Source: Agrococcus sp. SL85
GTDB taxonomy: Bacteria; Actinomycetota; Actinomycetes; Actinomycetales; Microbacteriaceae
Direction of reading: 5' to 3'
Assembly (NCBI RefSeq): GCF_026625845.1
Contig: NZ_CP113066.1
Span: 2,480,001 to 2,544,000 of the forward strand
DNA length: 64,000 bases
Shown here: positions 16,454 through 26,332 of the stretch, piece after piece
Position numbering within the stretch: position 1 is the stretch's first letter
Layout of the letters: each line of letters starts with the position of its first letter
Program-made: the position numbers and the translations under genes
Notes under the pieces: generated by a model
The model's input: only the letters and a program-made list of their open reading frames with translations
Told to the model about the DNA's origin: nothing
The model's database searches: none

Positions 16454-16980
16454 GCCCCGGCCTCCGACGCCTGCTCCGCGGCCGTCTCCGGGTTCGCGCG
16501 CATGAGCACCTGCCGCACGGCCTTCGCCACGACCTCGCCGTGCTGGTTGCGGGCGAGGTGCTCGAAGGTCGCGATGCCCTGGCCGGGCCGCGAGCGCGAG
16601 GCGCGCGCCTCGACGACGCGCGTCTCGGCGTAGATCGTGTCGCCGTGGCGCACGGGCGCGGGGAACGCCACCTCGCTGAAGCCGAGGTTCGCGACGATCG
16701 TGCCGAGCGTGAGCTGCGAGACCGAGAGCCCGATGAGGGTCGAGAGCGTGTGCATCGAGTTCACGAGCGGCTCGCCGAACTCGGTCGTCTCGCTCCAGGC
16801 GCGGTCGAGGTGCAGCGGCTGCGTGTTCATCGTGAGCGTCGTGAACAGCACGTTGTCGGCCTCGGTCATCGTGCGGCCCGGGCGGTGGTCGTAGACGACG
16901 CCCGTCTCGAGCTCGTCGAACCACAGGCCGCGCTGCACGATGCGCCGCTCGGCGCCTGCCGGACCCTGCGCGTCGCTCAT
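16450..16980 (-). CDS. MaoC-family dehydratase
   Basis: The 176-residue hotdog-fold protein carries the MaoC hydratase-like segment, with [42 protein letters not shown] spacing between its Asp and His residues and a C-terminal [20 protein letters not shown]. MaoC proteins add or remove water at enoyl-CoA double bonds with R specificity. It is the counterpart of Rv2499c in the Mtb leucine operon, where a hydratase acting after the carboxylase (on a methylglutaconyl-type CoA) is needed. It overlaps both neighbours by 4 nt. Confidence 0.82.
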   Translation of the reverse strand: MSDAQGPAGAERRIVQRGLWFDELETGVVYDHRPGRTMTEADNVLFTTLTMNTQPLHLDRAWSETTEFGEPLVNSMHTLSTLIGLSVSQLTLGTIVANLGFSEVAFPAPVRHGDTIYAETRVVEARASRSRPGQGIATFEHLARNQHGEVVAKAVRQVLMRANPETAAEQASEAGA

Positions 16981-18971
16981 GCCGCCTCCTCGGTCGGGGT
17001 CACCGTCGCGAGCTCCTGCCCGCGCTGCACCTGCTCGCCGGCGCCCGCGCGCACGTGCACGACGCCCGCGACGGGCGCGCGCAGCACGTGCTCCATCTTC
17101 ATCGCCTCGACGCTCACGATCGCCTGGCCCTCGGCGACCTCCGCGCCGTCCTCGACGTGGAGGGCGACGACGGTGCCGGGCATCGGCGAGGCGAGGGTGG
17201 GCTCGGCGGGCCCGCGTCCGCGGCGCGCGCGGGCGGGCGGCTCGACGAGCACGTCGCCGTCGCGCGTCCACACCCACGTGCCCTCGAGGGCGACGAGCAG
17301 GGGGCGCTCGAGCTGGAGGCGCTCCCAGCGCTGCACCGCGCCGTCGGCGCGGCGCACCTCGATGTCGACGTCCTGGGCCTCGGCGTGCCGGTCGACCGGC
17401 GCGCCCGCGGCGCGCACCCGCACCGAGGCGACGCCGTCGCCGTCGGCGAAGCGCGCGACCCGGCCCACCGCGCCGCCGATCCGCCAGCCGTCGTCGTGCC
17501 ACGGGCCGAGGCGCATCGGCAGGCGCCGCTGCGGCGCCGAGGCGGCGACGGCGAGCGCCTCGCCCATCGCGCCCGCGCCGCTGGCAGCGATGCGCGCGCC
17601 CTCGCGGTCGATGAAGCCCGTGTCGAGCTCGCCCACCCGCACCGTCGGCTCGGCGAGCAGCGCGCGCAGGAAGCCGCGATTCGTGGTGACGCCGAACAGG
17701 TGCGCGTCGCGGAGCGCGGCGCGCAGGCGGTCGATGGCCTGCTCGCGCGTCGCGCCGTGCGCGATGACCTTCGCGATCATGGGGTCGTAGCTGGAGCCGA
17801 CGACCGTGCCCACCTCGACGCCCGCGTCGATGCGGACGCCCTCGCCCCAGCCCCAGCCGAGGTCGAGCACCGTGCCGCCCGTGGGCAGGAAGCCCGCGGC
17901 GGGGTCCTCGGCGTAGAGCCGCGCCTCGACCGCGTGGCCCGAGAGCACGACGTCCTCCTGCGCGATGGCGAGCGGCTCCCCCGCCGCGATGCGCAGCTGC
18001 TCGGCCACGAGGTCGACGCCCGTGACCATCTCGGTCACCGGGTGCTCCACCTGCAGGCGCGTGTTCATCTCCATGAAGAAGGGCTCGTCGGGGCGGTCGC
18101 CCGCGACGATGAACTCCACCGTGCCGGCGCCCACGTAGCCCACGGAGCGGGCGGTCTCGACGGCCGCCTGCCCGATCGCGGCGCGCTGCGCCTCGGTGAG
18201 CAGCGGACTCGGCGCCTCCTCGATGACCTTCTGGTGGCGGCGCTGCAGCGAGCACTCGCGCTCGCCCAGGTGGATGACGTGCCCGTGCGCGTCGGCGAGC
18301 ACCTGCACCTCGATGTGGCGCGGGCTCGTGACGAAGCGCTCGATGAAGAGGGTGTCGTCGCCGAAGGCCGCGGCGGCCTCGCGGCGGGCCGCGGCGAGCG
18401 CGGCGGGCAGCTCGGCGGCGTCGTCGACGCGGTGCATGCCCTTGCCGCCGCCACCCGCGGCGGGCTTGATGAGCACGGGGAAGCCGACGCGCTCGGCGCC
18501 CGCGATGAGCGCCGCGTCGTCGAGGCCGGGCTCCGCGATGCCGGGCACGGTCGCGACGCCGCGCGACTCGACCGCGTGGCGGGCCGAGATCTTGTCGCCC
18601 ATCGTCTCGATCGCGCTCGCGGGCGGGCCGACGAAGGCGATGCCGGCCTCCTCGCAGGCGCGCGCGAACGCGGCGTTCTCGCTGAGGAAGCCGTAGCCGG
18701 GGTGGATCGCCTCCGCGCCGGTCTCGCGGGCCGCGGCGATGATGCGCTCGATCGACAGGTAGGTGTCGCGGAGCGGCCCGGCGCCGAGGTCGACGACCTC
18801 GTCGCAGTGCGCGGGGTGCGGCGAGGGGTCGTCGGCGGCGCGCACGCCGACGACGCCGATGCCGAGCTCGCGCAGCGTCTGCGCGATCCGTATCGCGATC
18901 TCGCCGCGGTTGGCGATGAGCACCCGCGAGAAGGGGCGGGCGGGGGCGAGGGGCTCGTGCACGGCGCTCAC
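16977..18971 (-). CDS. accA1: Acyl-CoA carboxylase alpha subunit (biotin carboxylase + BCCP), MCC-like
   Basis: The 664-residue biotin enzyme has the biotin carboxylase N-domain ([20 protein letters not shown] near residue 17), the ATP-grasp glycine loop ([12 protein letters not shown]), the catalytic [20 protein letters not shown], a linker, and a C-terminal biotinyl domain with [15 protein letters not shown], whose central Lys is biotinylated. It carboxylates biotin with bicarbonate and ATP. Paired with the MCC-type beta subunit upstream it should form 3-methylcrotonyl-CoA carboxylase. The start is GTG 18971, coupled by GTGA to the beta-subunit stop. Confidence 0.88.
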   Translation of the reverse strand: MSAVHEPLAPARPFSRVLIANRGEIAIRIAQTLRELGIGVVGVRAADDPSPHPAHCDEVVDLGAGPLRDTYLSIERIIAAARETGAEAIHPGYGFLSENAAFARACEEAGIAFVGPPASAIETMGDKISARHAVESRGVATVPGIAEPGLDDAALIAGAERVGFPVLIKPAAGGGGKGMHRVDDAAELPAALAAARREAAAAFGDDTLFIERFVTSPRHIEVQVLADAHGHVIHLGERECSLQRRHQKVIEEAPSPLLTEAQRAAIGQAAVETARSVGYVGAGTVEFIVAGDRPDEPFFMEMNTRLQVEHPVTEMVTGVDLVAEQLRIAAGEPLAIAQEDVVLSGHAVEARLYAEDPAAGFLPTGGTVLDLGWGWGEGVRIDAGVEVGTVVGSSYDPMIAKVIAHGATREQAIDRLRAALRDAHLFGVTTNRGFLRALLAEPTVRVGELDTGFIDREGARIAASGAGAMGEALAVAASAPQRRLPMRLGPWHDDGWRIGGAVGRVARFADGDGVASVRVRAAGAPVDRHAEAQDVDIEVRRADGAVQRWERLQLERPLLVALEGTWVWTRDGDVLVEPPARARRGRGPAEPTLASPMPGTVVALHVEDGAEVAEGQAIVSVEAMKMEHVLRAPVAGVVHVRAGAGEQVQRGQELATVTPTEEAA

Positions 18972-20650
18972 ATCCGGAAGACGCCGAGGCGCGGCTCGGG
19001 CATCGGCACGGCGGTGACGACGTCGAGCGCCATGCCGAGGATGCGCCGGGTGTCGGCGGGGTCGATGATGCCGTCGTCCCAGAGTCGGGCCGAGGCGTAG
19101 TAGGGGTTGCCCTTGCGCTCGTACTGCTCGCGCACGGGCGCCTCGAAGGCGTCCTGCTCCTCGGCCGACCAGGAGCGCCCCGCGGCCTCGAGCTGCTCGC
19201 GCTTCACGGTCGAGAGCACGGAGGCCGCCTGCGGCCCGCCCATGACGCTCACGCGCGCGTTGGGCCACAGCCACAGGAAGCGGGGGTCGTAGGCGCGCCC
19301 GCACATCGAGTAGGTGCCTGCGCCGAAGGAGCCGCCGACGACGACGGTGAGCTTGGGCACGCGCGTCGTGGCGACGGCCGTGACCATCTTCGCGCCGTGT
19401 TTGGCGATGCCGCCGCGCTCGGCCTCCGAGCCCACCATGAAGCCCGTGATGTTCTGCAGGAAGACGAGCGGCACGCCGCGCTGGTCGCACAGCTCGATGA
19501 AGTGCGCGCCCTTCATGGCCGACTCCGAGAAGAGCACGCCGTTGTTCGCGACGATGCCGACCGTGTGGCCGTGGATCTCGGCGAAGCCCGTGACGAGCGT
19601 GTCGCCGTAGCCGGCCTTGAACTCGTGGAAGCGGCTGCCGTCGACGACGCGGGCGATGATCTCGCGGGCGTCGTAGGGGGTCTGGAGGTCGGGCGGGATC
19701 GCGTCGTACAGCGTGCCGGGGTCGACGGCGGGCGCGCGCTCGTCGGCGGCCGGGTCCAGCAGCGGTGCGTACGCCGTCCAGCCGAAGGTGCCGAGCGCGA
19801 CGGGCGCTGCCGCGACCCCGGGCTCGGGAGGCAGCGAGGCGACCATGTCGCGCACGATCTCGAGCGCGTGCGCGTCGTCGTCGGCCAGGTGGTCGACGAC
19901 GCCCGAGACCTCGGCGTGGAGGGCCCCGCCGCCGAGCGACTCGGCGTCGATCACCTCGCCCGTGGCGGCCTTCACGAGCGGCGGGCCGCCGAGGAAGATG
20001 GTGCCCTGCTCGCGCACGATGACGGTCTCGTCGCTCATCGCCGGCACGTACGCGCCGCCCGCGGTCGACGAGCCCATGACGGCCGCGAGCTGCGGGATGC
20101 CGAGCGCCGACATCTGCGCCTGGTTGAAGAAGATGCGGCCGAAGTGCTCGCGGTCGGGGAAGACCTCGTCCTGCATCGGCAGGAACGCGCCACCCGAGTC
20201 GACGAGCGCGATGCAGGGCAGGCGGTTCTCGCGCGCCACCTGCTGCGCGCGCAGGTGCTTCTTGACCGTGAGCGGGTAGTAGGTGCCGCCCTTCACGGTC
20301 GCGTCGTTCGCGATGACGCACACGGGCCGGCCGTGGACGAGCCCGATGCCGGCGACGACGCCGGCGCTCGGCGCATCCTGGCCGTCGTCGCCGTAGACGC
20401 CCCACGCGGCGAGCGGCGCGAGCTCCAGGAACGGGCTCCCGGCGTCGAGCAGCGCATCGATGCGGTCGCGGGCGAGCAGTTTGCCGCGAGCGACGTGCCG
20501 TTCGCGGGCGGCCTCGGGCCCGCCGAGCGCGACGTGCGCGAGGCGATCCCGCAGCTCGCCGACGAGCGCCTCCATCGCCGCGCGGTTGGTGCGCGCCTGC
20601 TCGGAGGCCGGCTCGACGGCCGTGGTGAGGGTGTGGGAGGGCAGCGCCAT
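18968..20650 (-). CDS. accD1: Acyl-CoA carboxyltransferase beta subunit, methylcrotonyl-CoA type
   Basis: The 560-residue carboxyltransferase has two crotonase-like halves. The segment [20 protein letters not shown] followed by [10 protein letters not shown] is characteristic of methylcrotonyl-CoA carboxylase beta rather than propionyl- or acetyl-CoA carboxylase. The C-terminal half has [20 protein letters not shown] and the oxyanion-forming [20 protein letters not shown]. It moves the carboxyl from biotin to the 4-position of 3-methylcrotonyl-CoA in leucine catabolism. The ATG lies a few nt downstream of the E2 stop, so it continues the bkd transcript. Confidence 0.88.
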   Translation of the reverse strand: MALPSHTLTTAVEPASEQARTNRAAMEALVGELRDRLAHVALGGPEAARERHVARGKLLARDRIDALLDAGSPFLELAPLAAWGVYGDDGQDAPSAGVVAGIGLVHGRPVCVIANDATVKGGTYYPLTVKKHLRAQQVARENRLPCIALVDSGGAFLPMQDEVFPDREHFGRIFFNQAQMSALGIPQLAAVMGSSTAGGAYVPAMSDETVIVREQGTIFLGGPPLVKAATGEVIDAESLGGGALHAEVSGVVDHLADDDAHALEIVRDMVASLPPEPGVAAAPVALGTFGWTAYAPLLDPAADERAPAVDPGTLYDAIPPDLQTPYDAREIIARVVDGSRFHEFKAGYGDTLVTGFAEIHGHTVGIVANNGVLFSESAMKGAHFIELCDQRGVPLVFLQNITGFMVGSEAERGGIAKHGAKMVTAVATTRVPKLTVVVGGSFGAGTYSMCGRAYDPRFLWLWPNARVSVMGGPQAASVLSTVKREQLEAAGRSWSAEEQDAFEAPVREQYERKGNPYYASARLWDDGIIDPADTRRILGMALDVVTAVPMPEPRLGVFRM

Positions 20651-20655
20651 GCGTC

Positions 20656-21954
20656 CTACCGCGCCAGGGCGAGGGACGGGCGCTCGAGCACGGCGGCGAT
20701 GTCGGCGAGGAAGCCCGCCGCCTCGCGGCCGTCGAGCACGCGGTGGTCGAACGACACCGTGACGGTGCACACGTCGCGGAGCGCGATCTGCCCCTCGTGC
20801 TCCCACGGGAGGCGACGGATGGCGCCGAGCGCGATGATCGCCGACTCCCCCGGGTTCAGGATCGGGATGCCGCCGTCGACGCCGAAGACGCCCACGTTCG
20901 AGATCGTGATGTTCGAGGAGGTGAGCTCCGCCATCGACAGCGAGCCCTCGCGGGCGCGCACGGCGCGGTCGCGGATCTCGGCCGTGAGGCGCACGGCGTC
21001 CATCGTCTCCGCCTCGTCGATCGACGCGACGACGAGGCCGCGGTCGGTCGAGACGGCGATGCCGAGGTTGACGTGCGCGAAGCGCTCGAGCTCGTTCGTG
21101 TCGGCGTGGAAGGCTGCCGTGACGTCGGGCCAGCGCTTCGCGGCCAGCAGGATCGCACGGCTCGCGAGGGCGAGGAACGAGGCGTCGCCCGACTTCGCGA
21201 GCGCGAGCGTCTCGGTCACGTCGACCTGGTGGAAGGTGGCGGCGTGCGGCACGGTGAGCGCCGACTGCGTCATCGCGGCAGCCGTGTGCTTGCGGAGGCC
21301 CGTGACCTTCTCGCGCGTCGACGCGGGTGCGGCGGCCGGCGCGGCGGCGCCGTGGCCGTCGAGGTCCGCGCGCGTGACGAGGCCGCCGTCGCCGGAGGCG
21401 CGCACGGACTGCAGGTCGATGCCGCGGTCCTTCGCGAGCTTCCGCACCGGCGGCATCGCGCGGTTGGGGCCGCGGCGCTCTGCGCGCACGAAGGGCTCGA
21501 CGTCCCAGCTGCGCGCGGCGCGCTGGGGCTTGCCGCCGTGCACCGTGATCGAGCCGACGAGCACCTGCACCTTCTCGGGCTCGGCCTCGGCGGGCGCAGG
21601 CTCGGCGGGCGCCTCGGGTGCGGGGGCCACCTCGTTCGCCTCCGGCGTCGCGACGGGCCCGGCCTCGGGCGAGGGCGCGGGCTCGTCGGCGGGCGCAGGC
21701 GAGGGCGCCGCACCCGCGCCGTCGACGTCGAACTCGATGAGCGGGGCGCCGACTGCGACGGTCTCGCCCTCGCCCGCGTGCAGCTTCGAGATGACGCCCG
21801 CGTAGGGGCTCGGCAGCTCGACGACGGCCTTCGCCGTCTCGATGTCGGCGAGCGGCTGGTTGAGCTCGACGGTGTCGCCCTCGGCGACGCGCCAGGCGAC
21901 GACCTCGCTCTCGGTGAGGCCCTCGCCGAGGTCCGGCAGCAGGAACGTCTTCAT
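20656..21954 (-). CDS. bkdC: Branched-chain alpha-keto acid dehydrogenase E2 (dihydrolipoyl acyltransferase)
   Basis: The 432-residue E2 has one lipoyl domain (residues 1-76, lipoylated Lys in [16 protein letters not shown]), an Ala/Pro/Glu-rich flexible linker (about 80-125), a peripheral subunit-binding domain ([19 protein letters not shown]) and the acyltransferase core ending in [16 protein letters not shown] with the catalytic HxxxDG. It transfers the acyl group from E1 to CoA. The single lipoyl domain and position behind E1a/E1b argue for BCKDH rather than pyruvate dehydrogenase. The ATG overlaps the E1b stop by 4 nt. Confidence 0.88.
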   Translation of the reverse strand: MKTFLLPDLGEGLTESEVVAWRVAEGDTVELNQPLADIETAKAVVELPSPYAGVISKLHAGEGETVAVGAPLIEFDVDGAGAAPSPAPADEPAPSPEAGPVATPEANEVAPAPEAPAEPAPAEAEPEKVQVLVGSITVHGGKPQRAARSWDVEPFVRAERRGPNRAMPPVRKLAKDRGIDLQSVRASGDGGLVTRADLDGHGAAAPAAAPASTREKVTGLRKHTAAAMTQSALTVPHAATFHQVDVTETLALAKSGDASFLALASRAILLAAKRWPDVTAAFHADTNELERFAHVNLGIAVSTDRGLVVASIDEAETMDAVRLTAEIRDRAVRAREGSLSMAELTSSNITISNVGVFGVDGGIPILNPGESAIIALGAIRRLPWEHEGQIALRDVCTVTVSFDHRVLDGREAAGFLADIAAVLERPSLALAR

Positions 21955-22964
21955 CGTGCGCCCTCCAGGACGAGGCCGGTGCGCGAGCTCCGGCGGCCGA
22001 GCGTGCGGTCGACGGCGTCGAGCAGCCGGTCGAGGCTCGGCAGGTAGTCGTGCTCCACGGCCGACGGCGGGTAGGGGGTGTCGTAGCCCGTGACGCGCTC
22101 GGGCGCGGCCTCGAGGCTCGAGAAGGCGCGCTCGGCGACCGAGGCGATGAGCTCGGAGGAGACCGAGACCTCGCCGGGCGCCTCGTGCGCGACGACCAGG
22201 CGGCCCGTGCGGCGGACCGACTCGACGACGGTGTCGACGTCGAGCGGCGAGATCGAGCGCAGGTCGATGACCTCCACCTCGATGCCCTCGTCGGCGGCGG
22301 CGATCGCGGCGCGCATCGCGGTCTCGACCGTGGGGCCGTAGGCGGCGATCGTCACGTCGCGGCCCTGCGCCACGATGCTCGCGGTCTCGAGGTCGCGCAC
22401 GATCGTGCGGTCGACCTCGCCCTTCGTGTAGTACTTGCCCTTCGGCTCGAAGAACAGCACGGGGTCGTCGCTCGCGATCGCGGCGCGGAGCGTCGAGTAC
22501 GCCTCCTGCGGCGTCGAGGCGGTGACGACGCGGAGGCCGGCCGTGTGCGCGAAGTACGCCTCGGGCGACTCGGAGTGGTGCTCGACCGAGCCGATCGCGC
22601 CGCCGTAGGGCACGCGGATCGTGAGCGGCACCGAGACGCGGCCCTGCGAGCGGTAGCGCAGCTTGGCGACCTGCGCGACGATCTGGTCGAACGCGGGGTA
22701 GATGAAGCCGTCGAACTGGATCTCGGCGACCACCCGGAAGCCGCGGTAGCTCATGCCCACGGCCGTGCCGATGATGGCCGACTCTGCGAGCGGGGCGTCG
22801 ATGACGCGCTGCGTGCCGAAGCGGTCCTGCAGGCCGTCGGTGACGCGGAAGACGCCGCCGAGCTGGCCGATGTCCTCGCCCATCAGCAGCACGCGGTCGT
22901 CGCCCTCGAGGGCGTCGGCGAGCGCGGCGTTGACGGCCTTCGCGAGCGTGAGGGTCTCGGTCAT
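21951..22964 (-). CDS. bkdB: Branched-chain alpha-keto acid dehydrogenase E1 beta
   Basis: The 337-residue transketolase-like subunit contains [20 protein letters not shown] near the N-terminus (the Glu that activates TPP), [20 protein letters not shown], and the C-terminal domain motif [17 protein letters not shown]. It pairs with E1 alpha to make the alpha2beta2 TPP-dependent decarboxylase of branched-chain keto acids. It overlaps E1 alpha and E2 by 4 nt each, giving strict stoichiometric coupling. Confidence 0.9.
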   Translation of the reverse strand: MTETLTLAKAVNAALADALEGDDRVLLMGEDIGQLGGVFRVTDGLQDRFGTQRVIDAPLAESAIIGTAVGMSYRGFRVVAEIQFDGFIYPAFDQIVAQVAKLRYRSQGRVSVPLTIRVPYGGAIGSVEHHSESPEAYFAHTAGLRVVTASTPQEAYSTLRAAIASDDPVLFFEPKGKYYTKGEVDRTIVRDLETASIVAQGRDVTIAAYGPTVETAMRAAIAAADEGIEVEVIDLRSISPLDVDTVVESVRRTGRLVVAHEAPGEVSVSSELIASVAERAFSSLEAAPERVTGYDTPYPPSAVEHDYLPSLDRLLDAVDRTLGRRSSRTGLVLEGAR

Positions 22965-24085
22965 CGGTGGCCCTCCTGGGCGATGCTCGCGACGAACGCG
23001 GCGTGCTCGGCGCGCTGGCGCTCCACCCGCTTCGTCGGCTCGGCGTAGACGTGGTCGAAGATGCTGTCTGCGGTCGGCGGCTCGGCGTGCTCCGCCGCGT
23101 GGCGCAGCGCCTTCGCGAGCTCGTCGGCGCGGATCTTCGCCTCGGCGCGCACGGCCTCCATGTTGGCGCCCATGCGCTCGAGCGCGCGCTCGACGCGGTC
23201 GATCGGGTCCTTGGCGATCCACGCCTCGACCTCGGCCTCGTCGCGGTAGCGCTTGGGGTCGTCGGTCGTCGTGTGCGGGCCGCGGCGGTAGGTGACGGCC
23301 TCGATGAAGGTGGGGCCGCCGCCCGAGCGGGCGCGGTCGAAGGCGATGCGGGCGGCGGCGTGCATCGCGAGCACGTCGTTGCCGTCGACGCGCATCGAGG
23401 GGATGCCGAAGCCGGTGGGGCGCAGCGCCAGCGGCGTGCCCGACTGCACGGCGACGGGCTCCGAGATGGCGTACTGGTTGTTCTGGCAGAGGAAGACGAC
23501 GGGCGCCTGGAAGGCCGCGGCCCACACGAGCGCCTCGTTCACGTCGCCCTCGCTCGTCGCGCCGTCGCCGAAGCAGGCGAGCGCCACGTCGTCCGAGCCG
23601 TCGAGCTTCGAGGCCATGGCGAAGCCCGTCGCGTGCAGCGACTGCGCGCCGATGATGATCTGGGCGGGCGCCATACGCATCGCCTGCGGGTCCCAGCCCG
23701 CGTGCGCGTAGGCCTTCCAGACCCGCGCGAACTCGGCGAGGTCGGCGCCCTTCAGCAGCGCGAAGCCGTGCTCGCGGTACGAGCCGAAGACCCAGTCGTC
23801 GTCGCGGAGCGCGCGGGCGGTGCCGACCTGCGCGGCCTCCTGGCCGAGCAGCGGCGGCCAGAGCACGAGGTGGCCCTGGCGCGTGAGGGCGAAGGCCTCG
23901 GTGTCGAGGCGGCGCACGCGCACCATGTCGACATAGAGGTTCGTGAGGGCCGTCTCGTCGACGTCGCCGAGGTGCGGGTCGAGGACCTCGCTGGTCAGCC
24001 TGGAGCCGTCCAGGTCGAGCACGCGCAGCGGCTCGTCGAGCCCCAGCGCGAGCTGCGGGTCGGGTGCGGGCATCGTGAGCGACAC
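22961..24085 (-). CDS. bkdA: Branched-chain alpha-keto acid dehydrogenase E1 alpha
   Basis: The 374-residue subunit holds the TPP/Mg motif ACFGDGATSEGDVNEALVWA and the following FLCQNNQYAIS, plus the conserved YRRGPHTTTDDPKRYR loop. LWPPLLGQEAAQVGTARALR matches the BCKDH E1a N-terminal region. The start is GTG 24085 with GAGGAGG 6 nt upstream. It is the first gene of the bkd-acc-maoC-citE-fadE operon, transcribed from the promoter at 24164-24192 and divergent from an Lrp/AsnC gene. Confidence 0.9.
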   Translation of the reverse strand: MSLTMPAPDPQLALGLDEPLRVLDLDGSRLTSEVLDPHLGDVDETALTNLYVDMVRVRRLDTEAFALTRQGHLVLWPPLLGQEAAQVGTARALRDDDWVFGSYREHGFALLKGADLAEFARVWKAYAHAGWDPQAMRMAPAQIIIGAQSLHATGFAMASKLDGSDDVALACFGDGATSEGDVNEALVWAAAFQAPVVFLCQNNQYAISEPVAVQSGTPLALRPTGFGIPSMRVDGNDVLAMHAAARIAFDRARSGGGPTFIEAVTYRRGPHTTTDDPKRYRDEAEVEAWIAKDPIDRVERALERMGANMEAVRAEAKIRADELAKALRHAAEHAEPPTADSIFDHVYAEPTKRVERQRAEHAAFVASIAQEGHR

Positions 24086-24163
24086 GGTCGAACCTCCTCG
24101 TTCGAAGCGCCTCGTGGGCGCCGGCCTGACCTCGGGCGCGGTCGCCCCCGGGGTCGTGGTGCG

Positions 24164-24256
24164 ACGCTACCCCCGGTTCGCACCTCGCGCAATCTGCGAC
24201 ACTCCGGCTGAGCGGCGCGCGCATTCCCCACCGCCGCCACCTGCGCTAGATTGCGC
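24164..24256. promoter_or_regulatory. bkd promoter and paired Lrp-type operator half-sites
   Basis: On the minus strand TTGCGC (24187-24192) and TAGCGT (24164-24169) are 17 nt apart: a near-ideal bkd promoter with a leader of about 70 nt. The -35 lies inside GCGCAATCTGCG (24187-24198). A near inverted copy, CGCTAGATTGCGC (24244-24256), covers the -10 (TAGATT, 24247-24252) and start of the Lrp gene. Two related sites about 57 bp apart, each overlapping one divergent promoter, fit looping or co-operative control by an octameric Lrp protein. Confidence 0.65.
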
Positions 24257-24259
24257 AGC

Positions 24260-24739
24260 ATGCGCATCGTCGATGACACCGACCGTCGGATCCTGCTCGA
24301 CCTCACCGAGCGCCCGCGCGCGACCAACGCCGCGATCGCCGAGCGGCTCGGGCTCGCGCGCAACACGGTGCAGAACCGCGTCGCGGCGCTCGAGGCCTCG
24401 GAGGCCCTGCAGGGCTTCGACCGCCGCTTCCACGCGGCGGCGCTCGGCTACCCGCTCACGGTCTTCATGGCCACGCACGTCGACCAGCCGCGCATCGACC
24501 ACGTCGTCGAGCAGCTGAAGCAGATCCCGGAGGTCGTGCAGGCCTTCGGCCTCTCCGGCCAGGCCGACGTGCTCGTGCGCGCCGTGTGCCGCGACGCCGA
24601 GGACCTCTACCGCATCAACAAGCTCGTGCTCGCGTGCGACGGCGTCGAGCGCACCGAGACCTGGCTCTCGATGGGCGAGCTCATCCCGTTCCGGCTCGCG
24701 CCCGTGCTCGAGCGCGACCTCGCCGAGAAGGGCCGCTAG
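24260..24739 (+). CDS. Lrp/AsnC-family regulator, probable controller of the bkd operon
   Basis: The 159-residue protein has an N-terminal winged helix (DDTDRRILLDLTERPRATNAAIAERLG then LARNTVQNRVAALEASEAL) and a C-terminal RAM/AsnC ligand-binding domain (TVFMATHVDQPRIDHVVEQL... GQADVLVRAVCRDAEDLYRI). Such proteins sense amino acids or keto acids; BkdR of Pseudomonas is an Lrp homologue activating bkd genes. I chose ATG 24260 over TTG 24251; TAGATT lies 7 nt upstream with no Shine-Dalgarno, so the transcript is probably leaderless. Divergent orientation and shared operator sites support control of the leucine operon. Confidence 0.82.
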   Translation: MRIVDDTDRRILLDLTERPRATNAAIAERLGLARNTVQNRVAALEASEALQGFDRRFHAAALGYPLTVFMATHVDQPRIDHVVEQLKQIPEVVQAFGLSGQADVLVRAVCRDAEDLYRINKLVLACDGVERTETWLSMGELIPFRLAPVLERDLAEKGR

Positions 24740-24758
24740 CGGATCGCCGGCGGCCGCG

Positions 24759-25664
24759 CTAGGCCTCGCGGGTGGCCGCGAGCCGCACGAGGTTGCGCAT
24801 CGCCATCGCGATCGTCAGCGGGCCGACGCGCGGCACGTAGACCGACGCGCGCTCGAGGATCGACTCGTCGAAGTTCTCGACCTCGGCGACGTTGACGCAG
24901 ATCGCACCCTCGCGGATCTCATCCGCCCGCACCAGCTCGAAGCTGCTCGAGGGCACGCCCGTGATGACGACGTCCGCCTGCGCGAGCGCCTCCGCGCGCG
25001 TGACGCCGCTCTCGCGCACGTCGTGCGCGCGGCGGCCGATCGCGGGCTCGAAGACCACGGATCCCGTGAGGTCGAGCGAGTGCACGCGCGCGCCGTCGTT
25101 CGCGAGCATCGCCGAGAGCGGCCGGCCCACGATGTCGGAGCGGTTGATGACGCACGCGGTGACGCCCTGCAGGGGCGCCTCCTCCCCCGTGCCGCGCATG
25201 CCCGCCTCGTGGAGCAGCTTCAGGATCGCGAGGGGCGTGCACGGCAGGATCGCGCGCTGCGTCTGCTCGTCGTCGACGTAGCGCCGGTTCTCGTAGAGCA
25301 GGCGGCTCCAGTAGGAGTGCATGCCCTCGACGTCCTTCCGCGGGTCGACGAGCTCGCGCAGCCAGCGGTCCTCGGCGCGCGAGGCGAGCGGGTAGTAAAG
25401 GAAGATGCCGTCGACCTCGGGGTCGAGGTTGGCCTGCGCGATCGCCGCGACGACCTCGGCGGGCGCGACCTGCCGCACCGCCATGTCGATGCCCATGGCG
25501 CTCGCGCCGCGGGTCGCGTAGTGCGCATAGGTGGCGGCGGGGCCCTCCTCCTGGCTCAGCAGGCCCACCACCCGCGGGGCGCGGCCGCGCGCCTCGACGC
25601 TCGCGCGCACCTCCGCGCGGTACTGCTTCGCCACGGTCGACGGGTCGAGCACGGTCGCGGTCAC
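24759..25664 (-). CDS. Methylenetetrahydrofolate dehydrogenase, MTD1-like FolD homologue
   Basis: The 301-residue protein is a FolD-family enzyme with VDPRKDVEGMHSYW, the conserved ILPCTPLAILKLLHEAG and Rossmann CVINRSDIVGRPLSAMLANDGARVHSLDLTG. The phrasing (DVEGMHSYW, LPCTPLAI, INRS..VGRPL..LLxNDGA) is closer to the eukaryotic NAD-dependent MTD1 type than to bifunctional bacterial FolD. The Lys of the cyclohydrolase YxxxK motif is not evident; the equivalent stretch reads TYAHYATRGAS. It may therefore be a dehydrogenase only, with the upstream FchA-like protein supplying cyclohydrolase. The start is GTG 25664, overlapping that gene by 4 nt. Confidence 0.78.
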   Translation of the reverse strand: MTATVLDPSTVAKQYRAEVRASVEARGRAPRVVGLLSQEEGPAATYAHYATRGASAMGIDMAVRQVAPAEVVAAIAQANLDPEVDGIFLYYPLASRAEDRWLRELVDPRKDVEGMHSYWSRLLYENRRYVDDEQTQRAILPCTPLAILKLLHEAGMRGTGEEAPLQGVTACVINRSDIVGRPLSAMLANDGARVHSLDLTGSVVFEPAIGRRAHDVRESGVTRAEALAQADVVITGVPSSSFELVRADEIREGAICVNVAEVENFDESILERASVYVPRVGPLTIAMAMRNLVRLAATREA

Positions 25665-26242
25665 GCTGCCTCCTCCAGTGCGGCGACGAGCGCGTCCCTG
25701 CGCGCCCGGAGCCCGGCGGCCGCCGGGGCGTCGCCGCGCTCGAGCGCGACGAGGTTGATGTCGGCGGTGCGCACCGCTGCGCGGGCGGCGCCCGCGACGA
25801 GGTCGGCGCCCGCGTGCACGTCGCTCACGATCGAGCGCTTCACGAGCGGCTCGACCTCGGCGGCGAGGCGCAGCGCGTCGACGAGCGCCTCGACGAGCGC
25901 GAGCGGTGTGCCCGTGGCGTCGACCGAGGCCGCCTGGATGGCCGCGGTGCGCGCAGCGCGCTCGGCCTCGTCGCCCCGCGGCAGCCCGTAGGCGGCCATG
26001 ACGGCCCGGAAGTCGACGACGTCGGCGTCGGCGGCGGGCACGACGCGCTCGAGGATCGCCTCGCCGCGAGCTCGATGCGCGTCGAGCGCGGCGTCGTCGG
26101 TGACCGCGATCGCCATGAGCACGAGGCCCACGCCGAAGGCACCGGAGATGGCGGCGACGGAGCCGCCGCCGGGGGTCGGCGCCGCCGAGGCGGTGCGGCG
26201 CAGCAGCTCGTCGGCCGGGGCCGTCCACAGACTCTCGCTCAC
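25661..26242 (-). CDS. Cyclodeaminase/cyclohydrolase family protein (FchA-like)
   Basis: The 193-residue, mostly helical protein has the FTCD_C signature TASAAPTPGGGSVAAISGAFG near the N-terminus, and AAEVEPLVKRSIVSDVHAGADL later. This family includes formimino-THF cyclodeaminase and the methenyl-THF cyclohydrolase FchA of acetogens and methylotrophs. Next to an MTD1-like dehydrogenase, the cyclohydrolase role is the better fit; there is no formiminotransferase or histidine-degradation gene here. The start is GTG 26242 with TAGGAT 8 nt upstream, consistent with a leaderless message. Confidence 0.8.
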   Translation of the reverse strand: MSESLWTAPADELLRRTASAAPTPGGGSVAAISGAFGVGLVLMAIAVTDDAALDAHRARGEAILERVVPAADADVVDFRAVMAAYGLPRGDEAERAARTAAIQAASVDATGTPLALVEALVDALRLAAEVEPLVKRSIVSDVHAGADLVAGAARAAVRTADINLVALERGDAPAAAGLRARRDALVAALEEAA

Positions 26243-26332
26243 GTGATCCGATCCTACCGGCGGGCCGCGCCGCGGCAGGGCCTGCGGCGGAATGCGCCTG
26301 CGCCGCGCGCGTTGCACCGCGTGGAGGCACCC

